Shown one piece after another: positions 24,255-33,842 of a stretch of DNA of 64,000 nt; within the stretch, counting starts at the first letter, position 1; every line of letters starts with the position of its first letter. The position numbers and the translations under genes were made by a program. Where the stretch lies: contig NZ_CP065383.1 in NCBI RefSeq assembly GCF_015775515.1, positions 620,001 through 684,000 on the forward strand, given 5' to 3'. The notes below the pieces were generated by a model. That model saw nothing but the letters and a program-made list of their open reading frames with translations. It was not told the origin of the DNA and searched no databases. This stretch comes from Atribacter laminatus. GTDB lineage: Bacteria; Atribacterota; Atribacteria; Atribacterales; Atribacteraceae.

Positions 24255-25748
24255 CTATTTTTCTTGAGATGATAAGAGACGGATATATTTTTCGTAAGCA
24301 CTATCCCAGTATTTTTTATCTCCAGGTTCATATTGATCAATTTTTGAAGAACGAAGTGAAATTTCTCTCCCTTCCTTTAGGCTTTCCACCTCCCTATCGG
24401 CCTTTAACTGCATGATTAAATTTCCCATTGATGTTGTTTCGGTCGGTCCAGCTATGACTGGGATTCCCTTTGCATCGGCAATCCACTGACAAAGCATTTT
24501 GTTCTGAACTCCTCCACCAACAATATGGAGAAGTTTAAGAGGATGCCCACTCATTTCTTCAAGTAATTCTAAATTGTATCGAAACTTTAAGGTCAAACTT
24601 TCATAGAAGCAACGAGCTATATCACCCATAGAATTTGGTATTTTCTGACCTCTTTGTCGGCAGTCTTCCTGAATAACTTTAGGCATATCTGCCTGAGGTA
24701 AACCAAAAATTGGATTATCAACATCAATAAAGGTTTTAGATGGTCCAACTTGAACTGAAGCTTGAACAATTTCGTCCCAACTTAAATTATTTCCAAATTC
24801 ACTTCTCCAACGATTCCGACATTGCTGAATGATCCACAAAGAGGTTATATATTTCACTAGCATATTTTTTCCTTCTGGGATTGCGTTGTTTCCAAAATCC
24901 GATAAAAAAACTTGATCGGATATAATTGGTTGGTCGGTTTGCATCCCCATAATTCCCCAAGTTCCAAGGCTTATAAAAGCCCAATGCTTACCCTCATCAA
25001 TGACTGGTATTCCTGCTACTGCCGATGCGGTATCATGGGTTGCTGGAACAATAACTGGAACAGGATGAATCCCAAATTGGTCGCAAATACTGGTTTGTAT
25101 TTCACCAATTCGATCACCAGGCATAACTATTTCATTTAGTATTGATGGAGAAATGCCAATTCGATTAAGAATCTTTTCCTCCCAGTTTCGTTTATACTGA
25201 TTGCATAAAAGTGTCATAGTCGCATTCGTGTATTCGTTACAAGCTCTTCCAGTTAAAAAATAATTTAATAAATCGGGTATCATGAGCATTTTCCGCCCGC
25301 TTCTTAATTCTAAAGCATTTTCATATTTAAAGGAAAAAAGTTGAAATATGCCCATTATTTCATTGGTTGAACCTGCTGAAAGCTCAAATAATTCTCTCTG
25401 AGGAAGAATATCATATAAAAGCTTGGAGCGGTCATGACGATTTTTATCTCGATAAGTTACCGGATTAGATACTAATTTTCCCCTCTCGTCAATAAAACCA
25501 AAATCACATCCCCAGGTAGAAATTGCTAAAGATTGAACATCAGGGTATTTTGACAAAGAAGCTTTTAGTCCATTTATCAGTTCAGAAAACAGGTGGAGAA
25601 TATCCCAATATATCGTATCAGTTACATATATTGGACCATGTTCAAATCGATGGGTGACATCCATCGTCACTCTTTTCCCATCAAAATGTGCAACCATCGC
25701 TCTTCCGTTGCTCGCACCAAAATCAAATATTAGATAATTTTTTTCCAT
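24255..25748 (-). CDS. FGGY-family carbohydrate kinase, rhamnulokinase-like
   Basis: A 497-residue FGGY kinase. LIFDFGASNGRAMVAHFDG, TIYWDILHLFSELINGLK, SISTWGCDFGFID-type segment (LAISTWGCDFGFIDERG), VTYRDKNRH, PDLLNYFLTGR, VPATHDTASAVAGIP and ISLGTWGIMG follow rhamnulokinase (RhaB) more closely than xylulokinase or fuculokinase. It would phosphorylate a 6-deoxyketose or pentulose, usually at O1. GGAGG lies 11 bases before ATG 25748. It sits between a FucI-type isomerase and a TIM-barrel protein, the usual isomerase-kinase order. Substrate not fixed by sequence. Confidence 0.85.
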   Translation of the reverse strand: MEKNYLIFDFGASNGRAMVAHFDGKRVTMDVTHRFEHGPIYVTDTIYWDILHLFSELINGLKASLSKYPDVQSLAISTWGCDFGFIDERGKLVSNPVTYRDKNRHDRSKLLYDILPQRELFELSAGSTNEIMGIFQLFSFKYENALELRSGRKMLMIPDLLNYFLTGRACNEYTNATMTLLCNQYKRNWEEKILNRIGISPSILNEIVMPGDRIGEIQTSICDQFGIHPVPVIVPATHDTASAVAGIPVIDEGKHWAFISLGTWGIMGMQTDQPIISDQVFLSDFGNNAIPEGKNMLVKYITSLWIIQQCRNRWRSEFGNNLSWDEIVQASVQVGPSKTFIDVDNPIFGLPQADMPKVIQEDCRQRGQKIPNSMGDIARCFYESLTLKFRYNLELLEEMSGHPLKLLHIVGGGVQNKMLCQWIADAKGIPVIAGPTETTSMGNLIMQLKADREVESLKEGREISLRSSKIDQYEPGDKKYWDSAYEKYIRLLSSQEK

Positions 25749-25875
25749 TGCAACCTTTCCTCCAGCCTTACTGTCATAGATACCTTAAAGCTCTTTCTCT
25801 CATTAATCTTATAAAAACAAAAGAATTCCCCTCCTTAATCTTTTATAATTTCTAATTATGATAGAAACTAATTAT

Positions 25876-27321
25876 CTATTGAACAACAACCCACTCAATT
25901 CCAGCAGCATTACAAAATACTTTTAATTCTTCTATCCAATTCCCATAGGTCCCATGAATATGGTTACAGTTGATTGCTTGAATAAAGGATTCCATATCAC
26001 AATCCATACGACAAAAAGCATGTGGCCAATTATCCTGTTCAATCGCTGCAATTCTTTCGTTTTCCTCGGCTCCAAAAGAAACAAATTCTCCATGAACTAT
26101 GACCATTTTATAATGATTTGGAGACCCGCTTCTTGTGAGACGGGCAAGTGTTACTTCGCCAGGTTGAGCAATATGATAAACTGATGGACCACCGGCTGGA
26201 TAATAGAAACCTTGAGGACGAAATTCAACATTTTTTAAGTTTTCAACTGGATCTTTACTTTTACCCGCAAAATATGTAGCATGAGTCCCAGAATTACAGA
26301 AATCCCAGATATTTATCTCGGGGTAATAACTTCGAATATCAGCAAAAAGAACTGGAAGATTTGATATAAGATGGAAAACTTTCATAGTTAAGGCTGCATC
26401 CATATCAGCTTCAGTTGAACATATAATTGGTTCATGTGGTTCGCCTGCCGGACCATAACAGTCATTTAAAAACGCTTCAGCAATATCGGATGTTGAATAA
26501 TGTTCAGTAAGTTCCCTCTGTCCTTTGATTCCACAAAAATCATAATCAAATTCTTCGCACAAACTTTTCATCCCATAATACATTGCAATCGACCGTTTAA
26601 AAAGTTCTTCGGTTAATTTTCCCTTGGAAGAGTTATCTGTCCAGTGAATCTTTTTTATATGTTTTTGAAGGTATTGAGAAGCTTTTTGAACCTTATCTCG
26701 GTTTTTTAATTCGATTTCTGTTCTTCTTACTAACTCCATTTGGTCAACATGGTCAACATCAATCCCAAATTTCTCCATCCACAATGCAGGATCAGATACT
26801 GCAGTATCGATTGAAAGAGATCGCCCGCCTACATTTACATAAGTAAGACCTTTTAAACGGTTATAAGTAGAAACACCTAATATGCATTCTCGAAGTCGTT
26901 GGTAAATTTTTGGATCATTTAAATCCCCAAAAATCTTATGAAAAGGAATCCCAACCTGGTCCAAGGAACCAGCATTAGCCAACATTCCTACCATTGCTGG
27001 AAAACCTGGATTGAGATTTGCGTACAAAATTATTGGTTTAGGGCAAAACTGAGCTGCAACCCGGGCAAAACCTGGCCACGCCCAAACACAATAATTGAAA
27101 ATTACACAATCAACATCTTCATGGGCCATCATTCTCCCATATTTTACAGCTAAAGAATTTTTCCAGATGACTTCCTCTCCCACAACAACATCAAATCCAT
27201 CTTTCACCAGAGTTTCTTTTACTTTTGCCTGGAACTGAGCATTTACAGCTTCTAAGTCTTTTTTTAAAAATTCTCGTCCATCTCCAAATGTCAGAACACC
27301 AACTTTTATTTTTTTTGCCAT
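25876..27321 (-). CDS. L-fucose/L-arabinose isomerase family protein
   Basis: A 481-residue protein of the FucI/AraA isomerase superfamily, converting aldose to ketose with Mn2+. Metal-site regions are visible: GIKGQREL (Glu), CSTEADMDAALTM (Asp) and NHIHGTYGNW (His), matching the order of Glu, Asp and His ligands in FucI. It is shorter than true L-fucose isomerase (about 590) and close to AraA (about 500), so it is an uncharacterised subfamily. ATG 27321 has AAGGAAGG behind it; ATG 27342 lacks a site. It follows xylH by 50 bases and precedes the RhaB-like kinase. Confidence 0.83.
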   Translation of the reverse strand: MAKKIKVGVLTFGDGREFLKKDLEAVNAQFQAKVKETLVKDGFDVVVGEEVIWKNSLAVKYGRMMAHEDVDCVIFNYCVWAWPGFARVAAQFCPKPIILYANLNPGFPAMVGMLANAGSLDQVGIPFHKIFGDLNDPKIYQRLRECILGVSTYNRLKGLTYVNVGGRSLSIDTAVSDPALWMEKFGIDVDHVDQMELVRRTEIELKNRDKVQKASQYLQKHIKKIHWTDNSSKGKLTEELFKRSIAMYYGMKSLCEEFDYDFCGIKGQRELTEHYSTSDIAEAFLNDCYGPAGEPHEPIICSTEADMDAALTMKVFHLISNLPVLFADIRSYYPEINIWDFCNSGTHATYFAGKSKDPVENLKNVEFRPQGFYYPAGGPSVYHIAQPGEVTLARLTRSGSPNHYKMVIVHGEFVSFGAEENERIAAIEQDNWPHAFCRMDCDMESFIQAINCNHIHGTYGNWIEELKVFCNAAGIEWVVVQ

Positions 27322-27371
27322 TTGTTTGCCTTCCTTATTCATTATTTTTTTTCTAAATCACTTAAGAAGTT

Positions 27372-28532
27372 CTATCTTTTTTCTGAAGCCTTCCGAGACA
27401 TATCAAACCATACAGCCAAAATAAGGACTAATCCTTTGACGATAGTTTGCATAAAGTAAGGAGCATTGAGTAAGCTCATTCCATTATCAATACTCGCCAT
27501 AACAACTGCGCCAATAATTGCACCAGTGACAGTACCAATTCCACCCATCAAGCTTGCTCCTCCAATTACACAAGCTGCTATGGCATCAAGTTCACCATTG
27601 GTGCCAGCGTTAACTGAAGCTGAATCTAAGCGAGCAGTTAAGTAAATACCGGCTATTGCAGCCATTAAACCATTGATCATAAACACTGCTAAGGTTATTT
27701 TCCTGATATTAATGCCCGATAATCTACTTGCCATAGTGTTTCCACCAATAGCATAGATTCTTCTCCCAAATACCGTCCTGTTTGTCACATAATTAAATAC
27801 CAATAATAACAAAATGAGCAAAATTACCGGATTCGGTATACCATGATAAGCATTTAACATCATCACAAATAAAATAACTAAACAACTAAAAACAATTATA
27901 ATAATTAACGTATTTCTAAAAGGCGAAACAGGAAGATTGTGCATAATCTTTCCACGCCTTTGTTGAAGCTGAATAACAATAAACCCTACGATAGCGATGA
28001 TACCAATAACCACTCCGGCAATTGGAGGAATAAATTGTTTTCCAATTACACCAAAAAAAGGACTTAATGGACCTATGGTTATCCCATCGGTTATTCCAAC
28101 CAAAACTCCCCGAAAAATGAGCAACCCTGCCATAGTAACTATAAAAGCAGGAACATTGCGGTAGGCAAACCACCACCCATTCCATAAGCCCAAAAGGATA
28201 CCAACACCCAGAGTAATGATTATCGCCAACCCTGAAGGAATGCCATGCCAGACATTTAGAATAGCCAATATGCCACCACAAAGACCAGCAAGAGATCCAA
28301 CCGACAAATCCACTTGACCCAGTAAAATTACATTTACCATCCCTATGGCCATAATACCGGTAAAAACTGATTGCCGGAATAAATTAGTCATATTTCTTGG
28401 TAATAAAAAGGTCCCATTAGAAGCAATAGTGAATACTATCCAAATACCGATCAATGCAAAGATCATCATGTATTGACGCACATCTAATTGAGAAAATAAG
28501 TTAGAACGTTTTGTTGTATCATTTATAATCAT
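27372..28532 (-). CDS. xylH: Xylose-type ABC transporter permease
   Basis: A 386-residue multi-pass permease of the ribose/xylose family. It is longer than RbsC and close to E. coli XylH because of an extra loop and membrane segment around QLQQRRGKIMHNLPV. Landmarks are MGMVNVILLGQVDLSVGSL-like and ELDAIAACVIGGASLMGGIG. Start ATG 28532 overlaps the TGA of the ATPase gene (ATGA), which fixes the start and shows translational coupling. Works with XylG and XylF upstream. Confidence 0.87.
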   Translation of the reverse strand: MIINDTTKRSNLFSQLDVRQYMMIFALIGIWIVFTIASNGTFLLPRNMTNLFRQSVFTGIMAIGMVNVILLGQVDLSVGSLAGLCGGILAILNVWHGIPSGLAIIITLGVGILLGLWNGWWFAYRNVPAFIVTMAGLLIFRGVLVGITDGITIGPLSPFFGVIGKQFIPPIAGVVIGIIAIVGFIVIQLQQRRGKIMHNLPVSPFRNTLIIIIVFSCLVILFVMMLNAYHGIPNPVILLILLLLVFNYVTNRTVFGRRIYAIGGNTMASRLSGINIRKITLAVFMINGLMAAIAGIYLTARLDSASVNAGTNGELDAIAACVIGGASLMGGIGTVTGAIIGAVVMASIDNGMSLLNAPYFMQTIVKGLVLILAVWFDMSRKASEKR

Positions 28533-30076
28533 GAATACACCATCCTGCATTCAGTTCCAGTCGCATAAATCATTATATCTTCCTGACTGACATTTCTCTC
28601 AGAATTATCAAATTCACCAGTAACCCGACCTTGGCACATAACCAAAATCCGGTCACACATCCCAAGAATTTCTGGTAACTCTGATGAAACCATTATAATT
28701 CCCAGGTCTTCCTGAACCAGGGAATTCATAATTGTATAGATTTCTCTTTTCGCACCTACATCAATCCCTCGGGTTGGTTCATCAAGAATTAAAACCGATA
28801 TTGATTTTAACAAACCTCTGGCTAAAAGGACCTTCTGTTGGTTTCCACCGCTAAGGTTAATAATTGGAGTAGAAAATGATGGAGTTTTAATCTGAAACTT
28901 TCGAACACTTTCGTTCACAGAAACAATTTCTTGGTCTTCATCAATGCTTCCCATTTTTTTCTTAAACTGTTTAATAAAAGCAATTGAAATATTTTCTCTT
29001 ACATCCATAGTTGGTATATTTCCAAAAGCTTTGCGATCTTCAGTAATATAAACGATCCCTTTTTCCAGAGCAGCTTGTGGAGATTGAATTTGTAATTTCT
29101 CTCCTTTCAATAATACCTCACCGGTATACCTCCCTTGAGGATTCCCAAAAAGGGCATTAACCAATTCGGTACGACCTGCTCCGACCAAGCCAAACAATCC
29201 TAGAATTTCACCACTATATAATTCTAAATTGACATTTTGCACCAAGATTTTTGATTTTATAGGGTCAATTAAGTTAATATTTTCTGCTTTTAGAAGAGGT
29301 GTTTTATTATTTTTTTGAGGACGAGTTGGATAATATTCGGTGATCTCCCTCCCAACCATCAATTTAACCAGGTCTCTTTTGGTTAAATTTCTGATTTCAC
29401 CACCACCTACTGTTTTCCCATCTCTCAGAACGGTCACATAATCAGCTATCTCTAAAACTTCATCTAAGCGGTGTGAAATATATATGCATGCAACTCCTTG
29501 AGTTTTAATGTCTCTTAGAATAGACATTAATAATTCGACTTCATGTCGGGTTAGAGACGCCGTTGGTTCATCTAAGATTAAAACTTTGGTTCCCTTAATT
29601 CGAAGAGCTCGAGCAATTTGGATCAGTTGTTGCTTGCCAATGCCTAAATCTTTCATTCTGGTTGTTGGAAGAACATCATCAATTTTTAAAGTCTTTAACC
29701 ACTCAACAGTTTGTGAGTACATTTCATCGGCATCGAGAATCCCTTTTCGATGAATTTCATGGCCTACAAATATATTTTCAGTTACATTCAGTTCTCGAAA
29801 AAGGCTTAATTCTTGGTGAATAACCACAATTCCAGCAGCTTCTGCTTCATGAATTGTATCAAAGGTTCGTTCTATCCCATCAACCAGAATTTGGCCTTCA
29901 TAGGTTTGAGTAGGATAATACCCACTAAGAACATTAATAAGGGTTGATTTCCCGGCACCATTTTCACCACATAAGGCATGAATCTGATTACGATAAACCT
30001 GGATTGATACTCCATCTAAAGCTCGAACTCCGGGGAAATTTTTAATTATATTTTTTGCTTCAAGAACAATTGTCAT
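28529..30076 (-). CDS. xylG: Xylose-type ABC transporter ATP-binding protein
   Basis: A 515-residue ATPase with two NBDs. NBD1 has Walker A GENGAGKST, and VLILDEPTASLTRHEV. NBD2 has GLVGAGRTEL, LSGGNQQKVLLARGL and VLILDEPTRGIDVGAK. Both Walker B Asp-Glu pairs are intact, unlike two other CUT2 ATPases in this window. ATG 30076 has GAGGG seven bases upstream; ATG 30082 is also possible. It follows xylF across a 13-bp-stem hairpin. Confidence 0.9.
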   Translation of the reverse strand: MTIVLEAKNIIKNFPGVRALDGVSIQVYRNQIHALCGENGAGKSTLINVLSGYYPTQTYEGQILVDGIERTFDTIHEAEAAGIVVIHQELSLFRELNVTENIFVGHEIHRKGILDADEMYSQTVEWLKTLKIDDVLPTTRMKDLGIGKQQLIQIARALRIKGTKVLILDEPTASLTRHEVELLMSILRDIKTQGVACIYISHRLDEVLEIADYVTVLRDGKTVGGGEIRNLTKRDLVKLMVGREITEYYPTRPQKNNKTPLLKAENINLIDPIKSKILVQNVNLELYSGEILGLFGLVGAGRTELVNALFGNPQGRYTGEVLLKGEKLQIQSPQAALEKGIVYITEDRKAFGNIPTMDVRENISIAFIKQFKKKMGSIDEDQEIVSVNESVRKFQIKTPSFSTPIINLSGGNQQKVLLARGLLKSISVLILDEPTRGIDVGAKREIYTIMNSLVQEDLGIIMVSSELPEILGMCDRILVMCQGRVTGEFDNSERNVSQEDIMIYATGTECRMVYS

Positions 30077-30189
30077 TTTCATGCCCTCACTCTAATTCAA
30101 ATACTAAATGGTTACCAACCGGTAATAATAAGTTTCTCTGTAGGATTTTAACTATGTTATTGAGGAATTTATAAATTAGTTTTCTATAT

Positions 30190-30222
30190 TGGTGGGAATC
30201 ATCAGAAGTATGATTCCCACCA
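30190..30222 (-). terminator. Intercistronic hairpin after xylF
   Basis: Perfect 13-bp stem (TGGTGGGAATCAT and complement) with a 7-nt loop, starting ten bases after the xylF stop. No U tract follows, so it is more likely an mRNA 3' stabiliser or leaky terminator than a full stop for xylGH. Confidence 0.65.
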
Positions 30223-30231
30223 TTTAGCGAA

Positions 30232-31293
30232 TTATTCTTTAGGCCATTCTGGACGCTGATCTTCTGGCACATTCTTATAAACATCTTCGAAAGAATGAAA
30301 ACCATCTGCTATGACTGTTTCTAAAATGTTTGACTGATCAACTGCGATGATTTCAAGATTGATGGATGGTACGTCTTTTTGCCCATTATTGTAAGTTGCA
30401 TTGGTTTCTATAGTTTTCCCCTGAACAATGTTGAAAGCTAAATCAATTGCCGCTGCAGCCAATTTTGGTAATGGTTTATATACTGACATAGTTTGAGTAC
30501 CCGCGACAATCCGCTGGCAAGCTGCTAAATCGGCATCTTGGCCTGTTATTAATACCTTACCAGCTAAATCCTGTTCCAAAAGTGCCTGGATCGCACCATT
30601 GGCTGTGCTATCATTGGAGGCTAAAATAGCATCAATCTGGTTATTGTTGGCGGTTAAAACATCTTCACTAAGCTGCATGGCATTCTCAGATAACCAACCT
30701 TCTGCCCATTGATCTCCAACTACCACTACATCTCCCTTATCAATGTATGATTGTAACACCATCATTTGACCTTCCCGGAAAAGTAAAGCATTATTGTCGG
30801 TTTTTGGACCAGCCAAGAGGAAATATCTCCCTTTGGGCATTCGATCTAAGAGGTATTGAGCTTGAAGCTTGCCCACTCCTAACATGTCGAAGGTAATATA
30901 ATAATCCAGATCTGCATTTTCAATAATTCTGTCATAAGCTATAACCTTTATATTATCGGCATGGGCTGCTTCGACAGCCGGTGCTAAGGTTTTACTATTG
31001 GTTGGAAGAGCAATTAGTACGTCTATGCCCTTTGTTAACATATTTTCAACATCTGCTATTTGCTTTTGCTCGTCACCATCAGCTGAAACAGCATAAACAG
31101 TGGCACCCAATTCTTTAGCTCGGGCAACCATATAATCCATATCCCTTTTCCAACGTTCCAGCCGAAGATCTCCAACCGAAACTCCAATTGTTATAGTTTT
31201 TCCTTCTTCAGCTAAGGCAAATTGAATTGACGAAAATAGTACTAATGTTAAAATCACTAAACCAATGATTTTTGTCCATATATTTTTTTTCAT
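30232..31293 (-). CDS. xylF: D-xylose-type substrate-binding protein
   Basis: A 353-residue periplasmic protein with a signal peptide (MKKNIWTKIIGLVILTL, cut near ALA-EE). It follows E. coli XylF through most of its length: GDLRLERWKRD, DVENMLTKGIDVLIALP, VIAYDRIIENADLDYYITFD, VVVGDQWAEGWLSENA, LTANNNQIDAILASND and GQDADLAACQRIVAGTQTM. The ligand-binding Arg, Asp and Asn positions of XylF appear retained. ATG 31293 has AAAGGAGGA seven bases upstream. First gene of the operon. D-xylose is the best guess, but the downstream FucI/RhaB-like enzymes raise doubt. Confidence 0.9.
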   Translation of the reverse strand: MKKNIWTKIIGLVILTLVLFSSIQFALAEEGKTITIGVSVGDLRLERWKRDMDYMVARAKELGATVYAVSADGDEQKQIADVENMLTKGIDVLIALPTNSKTLAPAVEAAHADNIKVIAYDRIIENADLDYYITFDMLGVGKLQAQYLLDRMPKGRYFLLAGPKTDNNALLFREGQMMVLQSYIDKGDVVVVGDQWAEGWLSENAMQLSEDVLTANNNQIDAILASNDSTANGAIQALLEQDLAGKVLITGQDADLAACQRIVAGTQTMSVYKPLPKLAAAAIDLAFNIVQGKTIETNATYNNGQKDVPSINLEIIAVDQSNILETVIADGFHSFEDVYKNVPEDQRPEWPKE

Positions 31294-31476
31294 TCTAAAT
31301 CCTCCTTTTTTCAATAAATAAGCATGATAGATTTTTAAATTTTATTGACTGGAGTTTCTTGATGAATAAATTGCAGCATAGAACAACAATTATTTTATTA
31401 TTTTCCCAACTCCTTTCTTTTTGATAAAATAATTGCAATACAATTTAAGAAAAATTCACTCTATTCTCATTTTCCT

Positions 31477-31489
31477 AACAAATTGTGTT
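31477..31489. promoter_or_regulatory. Possible operator of the xylFGH operon
   Basis: AACAAATTGTGTT, an imperfect inverted repeat around a single central A (AACAA-A-TTGTG), just downstream of the -10 element. A near-identical site occurs at the same position in the 45884-45928 promoter, which supports a shared regulator. Confidence 0.5.
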
Positions 31490-31492
31490 GAA

Positions 31493-31521
31493 AAATTAAC
31501 ATATTGAATAAAGCCTGTCAA
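31493..31521 (-). promoter_or_regulatory. Promoter of the xylFGH-isomerase-kinase operon
   Basis: Minus-strand TTGACA (31516-31521), 17-bp spacer, TAATTT (31493-31498), with a TGT extended -10. It is about 200 bases upstream of the xylF start. Confidence 0.65.
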
Positions 31522-31861
31522 TAGTAAAAAAAAAGATATTTTATTGTAATAAAAATAGTAATATTGCTTTTCTTGTATTTATAATTTTGTCGTTAAACTA
31601 GGAAACATTACAATTATACCGTGCATCCTCCGTGCTTTTTAATAGAGCAAAATATATCTTTAGAAAAGAAAGCATTAAGAAAATATTCATAGGATGGAGA
31701 AAAAATAAGGGCTAATTTGCTAGTATATATATAGATAAAACGCTTAAATGCCAATTTTTAATTAAATTTCTTTATTTTTTTGGTTTTGACCGAGTTTTAC
31801 CTTTATTTATAACCACTAAAGCCATTAAAAAATCTATAGCTTCAGAAAAAAAGAATAAAAA

Positions 31862-31889
31862 AAGAGAGGGATATATTTATCCCTCTCTT
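31862..31889 (-). terminator. Rho-independent terminator of the ABM-domain gene
   Basis: A 12-bp perfect stem (AAGAGAGGGATA and complement) with a TATT loop, followed on the minus strand by a seven-T run, 30 bases after the stop of the 31920-32648 gene. Classic intrinsic terminator. Confidence 0.9.
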
Positions 31890-31919
31890 GTGCTTAACAT
31901 TCTAGATTGTTACTATTGA

Positions 31920-32648
31920 TTACTTTTCTTTTCCAGATGCGGTCAATTCGTGATCTATAACCTTCCATCCAGTCAGGTCTATTTTATGAGTTACCTTTGG
32001 AGACATATCAAACCACCGCACTAAGTAATCAGCCTTCATGTGTTCATGTTTCCAAACCTTATAGTCATACCAGTTTTCGTAGTACATGATCTTTCTTGGA
32101 TTCGCAGTCATGTTATCCATATCCAGGTTAACATGCATCTCATAGCTGATGCAACCAGGTTCAGTATGTGTATAAGGAACTAAAGCCAGCATTTCTTTCC
32201 AGGCACGATCTTCACAATCTTCTTTAACATCAACCATAGCTAGAAGGGTATATTTATCTTTCGGATTTATGAGATCTCCTCCTCTAAAGATTGGACAGGT
32301 TGGCAACTTTACTCTCTCCCAAATGTATAGTTCCCAGCTCTCACAAACATCACCAGCTATATTTTTCCAACCTTGGAGGTAGGGCATATCCATATGTTTG
32401 TCCCAATCGGCTCTGCTTCTCCAGATTTCGTAGAACATATAAAATCTGGGATTCTCTACCATATAATTATTATCCTCAGTTCCCACATTCACATGCATTT
32501 GATAAAAAAGACAACTTGGTTCTCGGTTGGTAAGAGGAACAAGATCTACCAATGCTTTTCTTGCTCTTTCCTCAGAACCTTCCTTAATATGGTTCAATGA
32601 TAGAACAACCAATTCCTTGTCATCGCCAATATGATTAGTTTTCGGCAT
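31920..32648 (-). CDS. Protein with two ABM (antibiotic biosynthesis monooxygenase-like) domains
   Basis: A 242-residue soluble protein built of two ferredoxin-like ABM repeats, about residues 12-110 and 130-228. Each has LVVLSLNHIKEGSEERA or YTLLAMVDVKEDCEDRA, then LVPLTNREPSCLFYQMHVN or LVPYTHTEPGCISYEMHVN, and YEIWRSRADWDKHM or YENWYDYKVWKHEHM. Single-domain relatives (YgiN type) act on quinones or aldehydes, or as sugar-metabolism accessory proteins such as LsrG. A fused pair can form the usual dimer in one chain. It has its own terminator and a weak possible promoter (TTGGTT-17-TACAAT, 32742-32770). Function unknown. Confidence 0.75.
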   Translation of the reverse strand: MPKTNHIGDDKELVVLSLNHIKEGSEERARKALVDLVPLTNREPSCLFYQMHVNVGTEDNNYMVENPRFYMFYEIWRSRADWDKHMDMPYLQGWKNIAGDVCESWELYIWERVKLPTCPIFRGGDLINPKDKYTLLAMVDVKEDCEDRAWKEMLALVPYTHTEPGCISYEMHVNLDMDNMTANPRKIMYYENWYDYKVWKHEHMKADYLVRWFDMSPKVTHKIDLTGWKVIDHELTASGKEK

Positions 32649-33038
32649 TTCTTTTTTATCCTCCCTTATAAATTTCTCATTTTTTGACAGTTAATAAATC
32701 TAAAATACTTCAAAAAATTATTTAATTTTCCAATCGGTTGAATTGTATTTCAATATCAATTCCGAACCAATTTTCCCAGAAAATACTTATCAAGAAGATT
32801 TACATTGACTTTTTTTAGCAGTGATTGTGATAAACGACTAATCTTCATAATATTTGTGGAATGATACGGAGAAAATCTCTCGTATGGTCAATCAATATTT
32901 TTTTTCCTTTTCTATTGCATTAAATAATTCTTACATTACTTAGATTTACTTATTCCAACTATAATTCTCTTATCTTTATAAAGGAATAGGTATAAAAGAA
33001 AATTCATCCCCACCTCTAAGATGGGGATTTACAGTTAA
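32649..33038. other. Spacer between the ABM gene and the dehydrogenase
   Basis: Gene-free, AT-rich. It holds a weak minus-strand promoter match (AACCAA/ATTGTA as read on plus, 32742-32770, 17-bp spacer) and, at 33006-33028, a 7-bp stem (ATCCCCA and complement, 9-nt loop) followed by a T-rich run, which may terminate the dehydrogenase transcript. Confidence 0.4.
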
Positions 33039-33779
33039 TTAAATCATTGATAATCCACCATCAACTATTATCGTTTGGCCAGTCATCCAATCAGATTCAT
33101 CTGAAGCAAGATAAACAATAGAACCAATATGATCCTCAGGCTCGCCCAGTCTACCCAATGGAATACCACTTTCCAAGGCTTTTCTCAATTCTGGATCTGA
33201 AATGGCGGATTTCCCAAGAGGGGTTAATGTAGTGCCAGGGCAAATCCCATTTACTCTAATGCCATACTGTCCCAACTCTGATGCCATTGCTCTAATGAGC
33301 GACAATACAGCTCCTTTTGAAGAAGAATAGGCAGCATGGAGAGGTTCACCAACAACAGCTGCTTTAGAAGAAACATTGATAATTTTCCCCTTACCCTGTT
33401 TAATCATAATTGGTACCACTGCTTGGCAACAGTATACGACTCCCATTACGTTAACTTCAAACATTTTTTGCCAGGTCTCTGGCGTTTCTTCCCAGAACTT
33501 ACCTCCAGCATGAATGCCAGCATTACAAATCAATGCATCAATCTTACCAAATCTCTTCATCACCTCATCTACCATTGCCTTAACCTGCGATTGTGACGAA
33601 ACGTCGGTACGAATAAATGCTGCTTTCCCTCCGATTTCATGCTCAATTGACTTGCCTGTTTCCTCATTAATTTCAACTATGACAACATTCGCACCTTCTT
33701 TTGCACAACCTTTACAGAAAGCCTCCCCAAGCCCCTGACCAGCACCAGTTACTATAACAACTTTGTCCTTTAATCTCAT
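33039..33779 (-). CDS. Short-chain dehydrogenase/reductase (SDR)
   Basis: A 246-residue classical SDR, an NAD(P)-dependent oxidoreductase for polyols, sugars or ketones. The cofactor motif TGAGQGLGEAF, the CNAGI motif, the catalytic Ser in INVSSKAAVV, YSSSKGAV (Tyr and Lys) and the C-terminal TGQTIIVDGG are all present. ATG 33779 has AGGAGG seven bases upstream; the 33812 start is unsupported. It stands alone with a consensus promoter and its own possible operator. Substrate not predictable from sequence. Confidence 0.88.
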   Translation of the reverse strand: MRLKDKVVIVTGAGQGLGEAFCKGCAKEGANVVIVEINEETGKSIEHEIGGKAAFIRTDVSSQSQVKAMVDEVMKRFGKIDALICNAGIHAGGKFWEETPETWQKMFEVNVMGVVYCCQAVVPIMIKQGKGKIINVSSKAAVVGEPLHAAYSSSKGAVLSLIRAMASELGQYGIRVNGICPGTTLTPLGKSAISDPELRKALESGIPLGRLGEPEDHIGSIVYLASDESDWMTGQTIIVDGGLSMI

Positions 33780-33795
33780 ACTTTTCCTCCTATAT

Positions 33796-33811
33796 TGGTA
33801 TATAATTACCA
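33796..33811. promoter_or_regulatory. Inverted repeat before the SDR gene, possible operator
   Basis: TGGTATATAATTACCA, 5-bp arms with a 6-bp centre, between the promoter (33843-33871) and the SDR ribosome site. Confidence 0.4.
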
Positions 33812-33842
33812 TTTTTTGATAGAAAACAAACTTTATAAAAAA

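Larger units (their letters stand above)
31294..31861. other. Spacer upstream of xylF
   Basis: AT-rich and gene-free on both strands. It holds the xylF ribosome site, the promoter and operator (31477-31521), and about 340 bases upstream of the promoter with no recognised element before the terminator at 31862. Confidence 0.5.
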
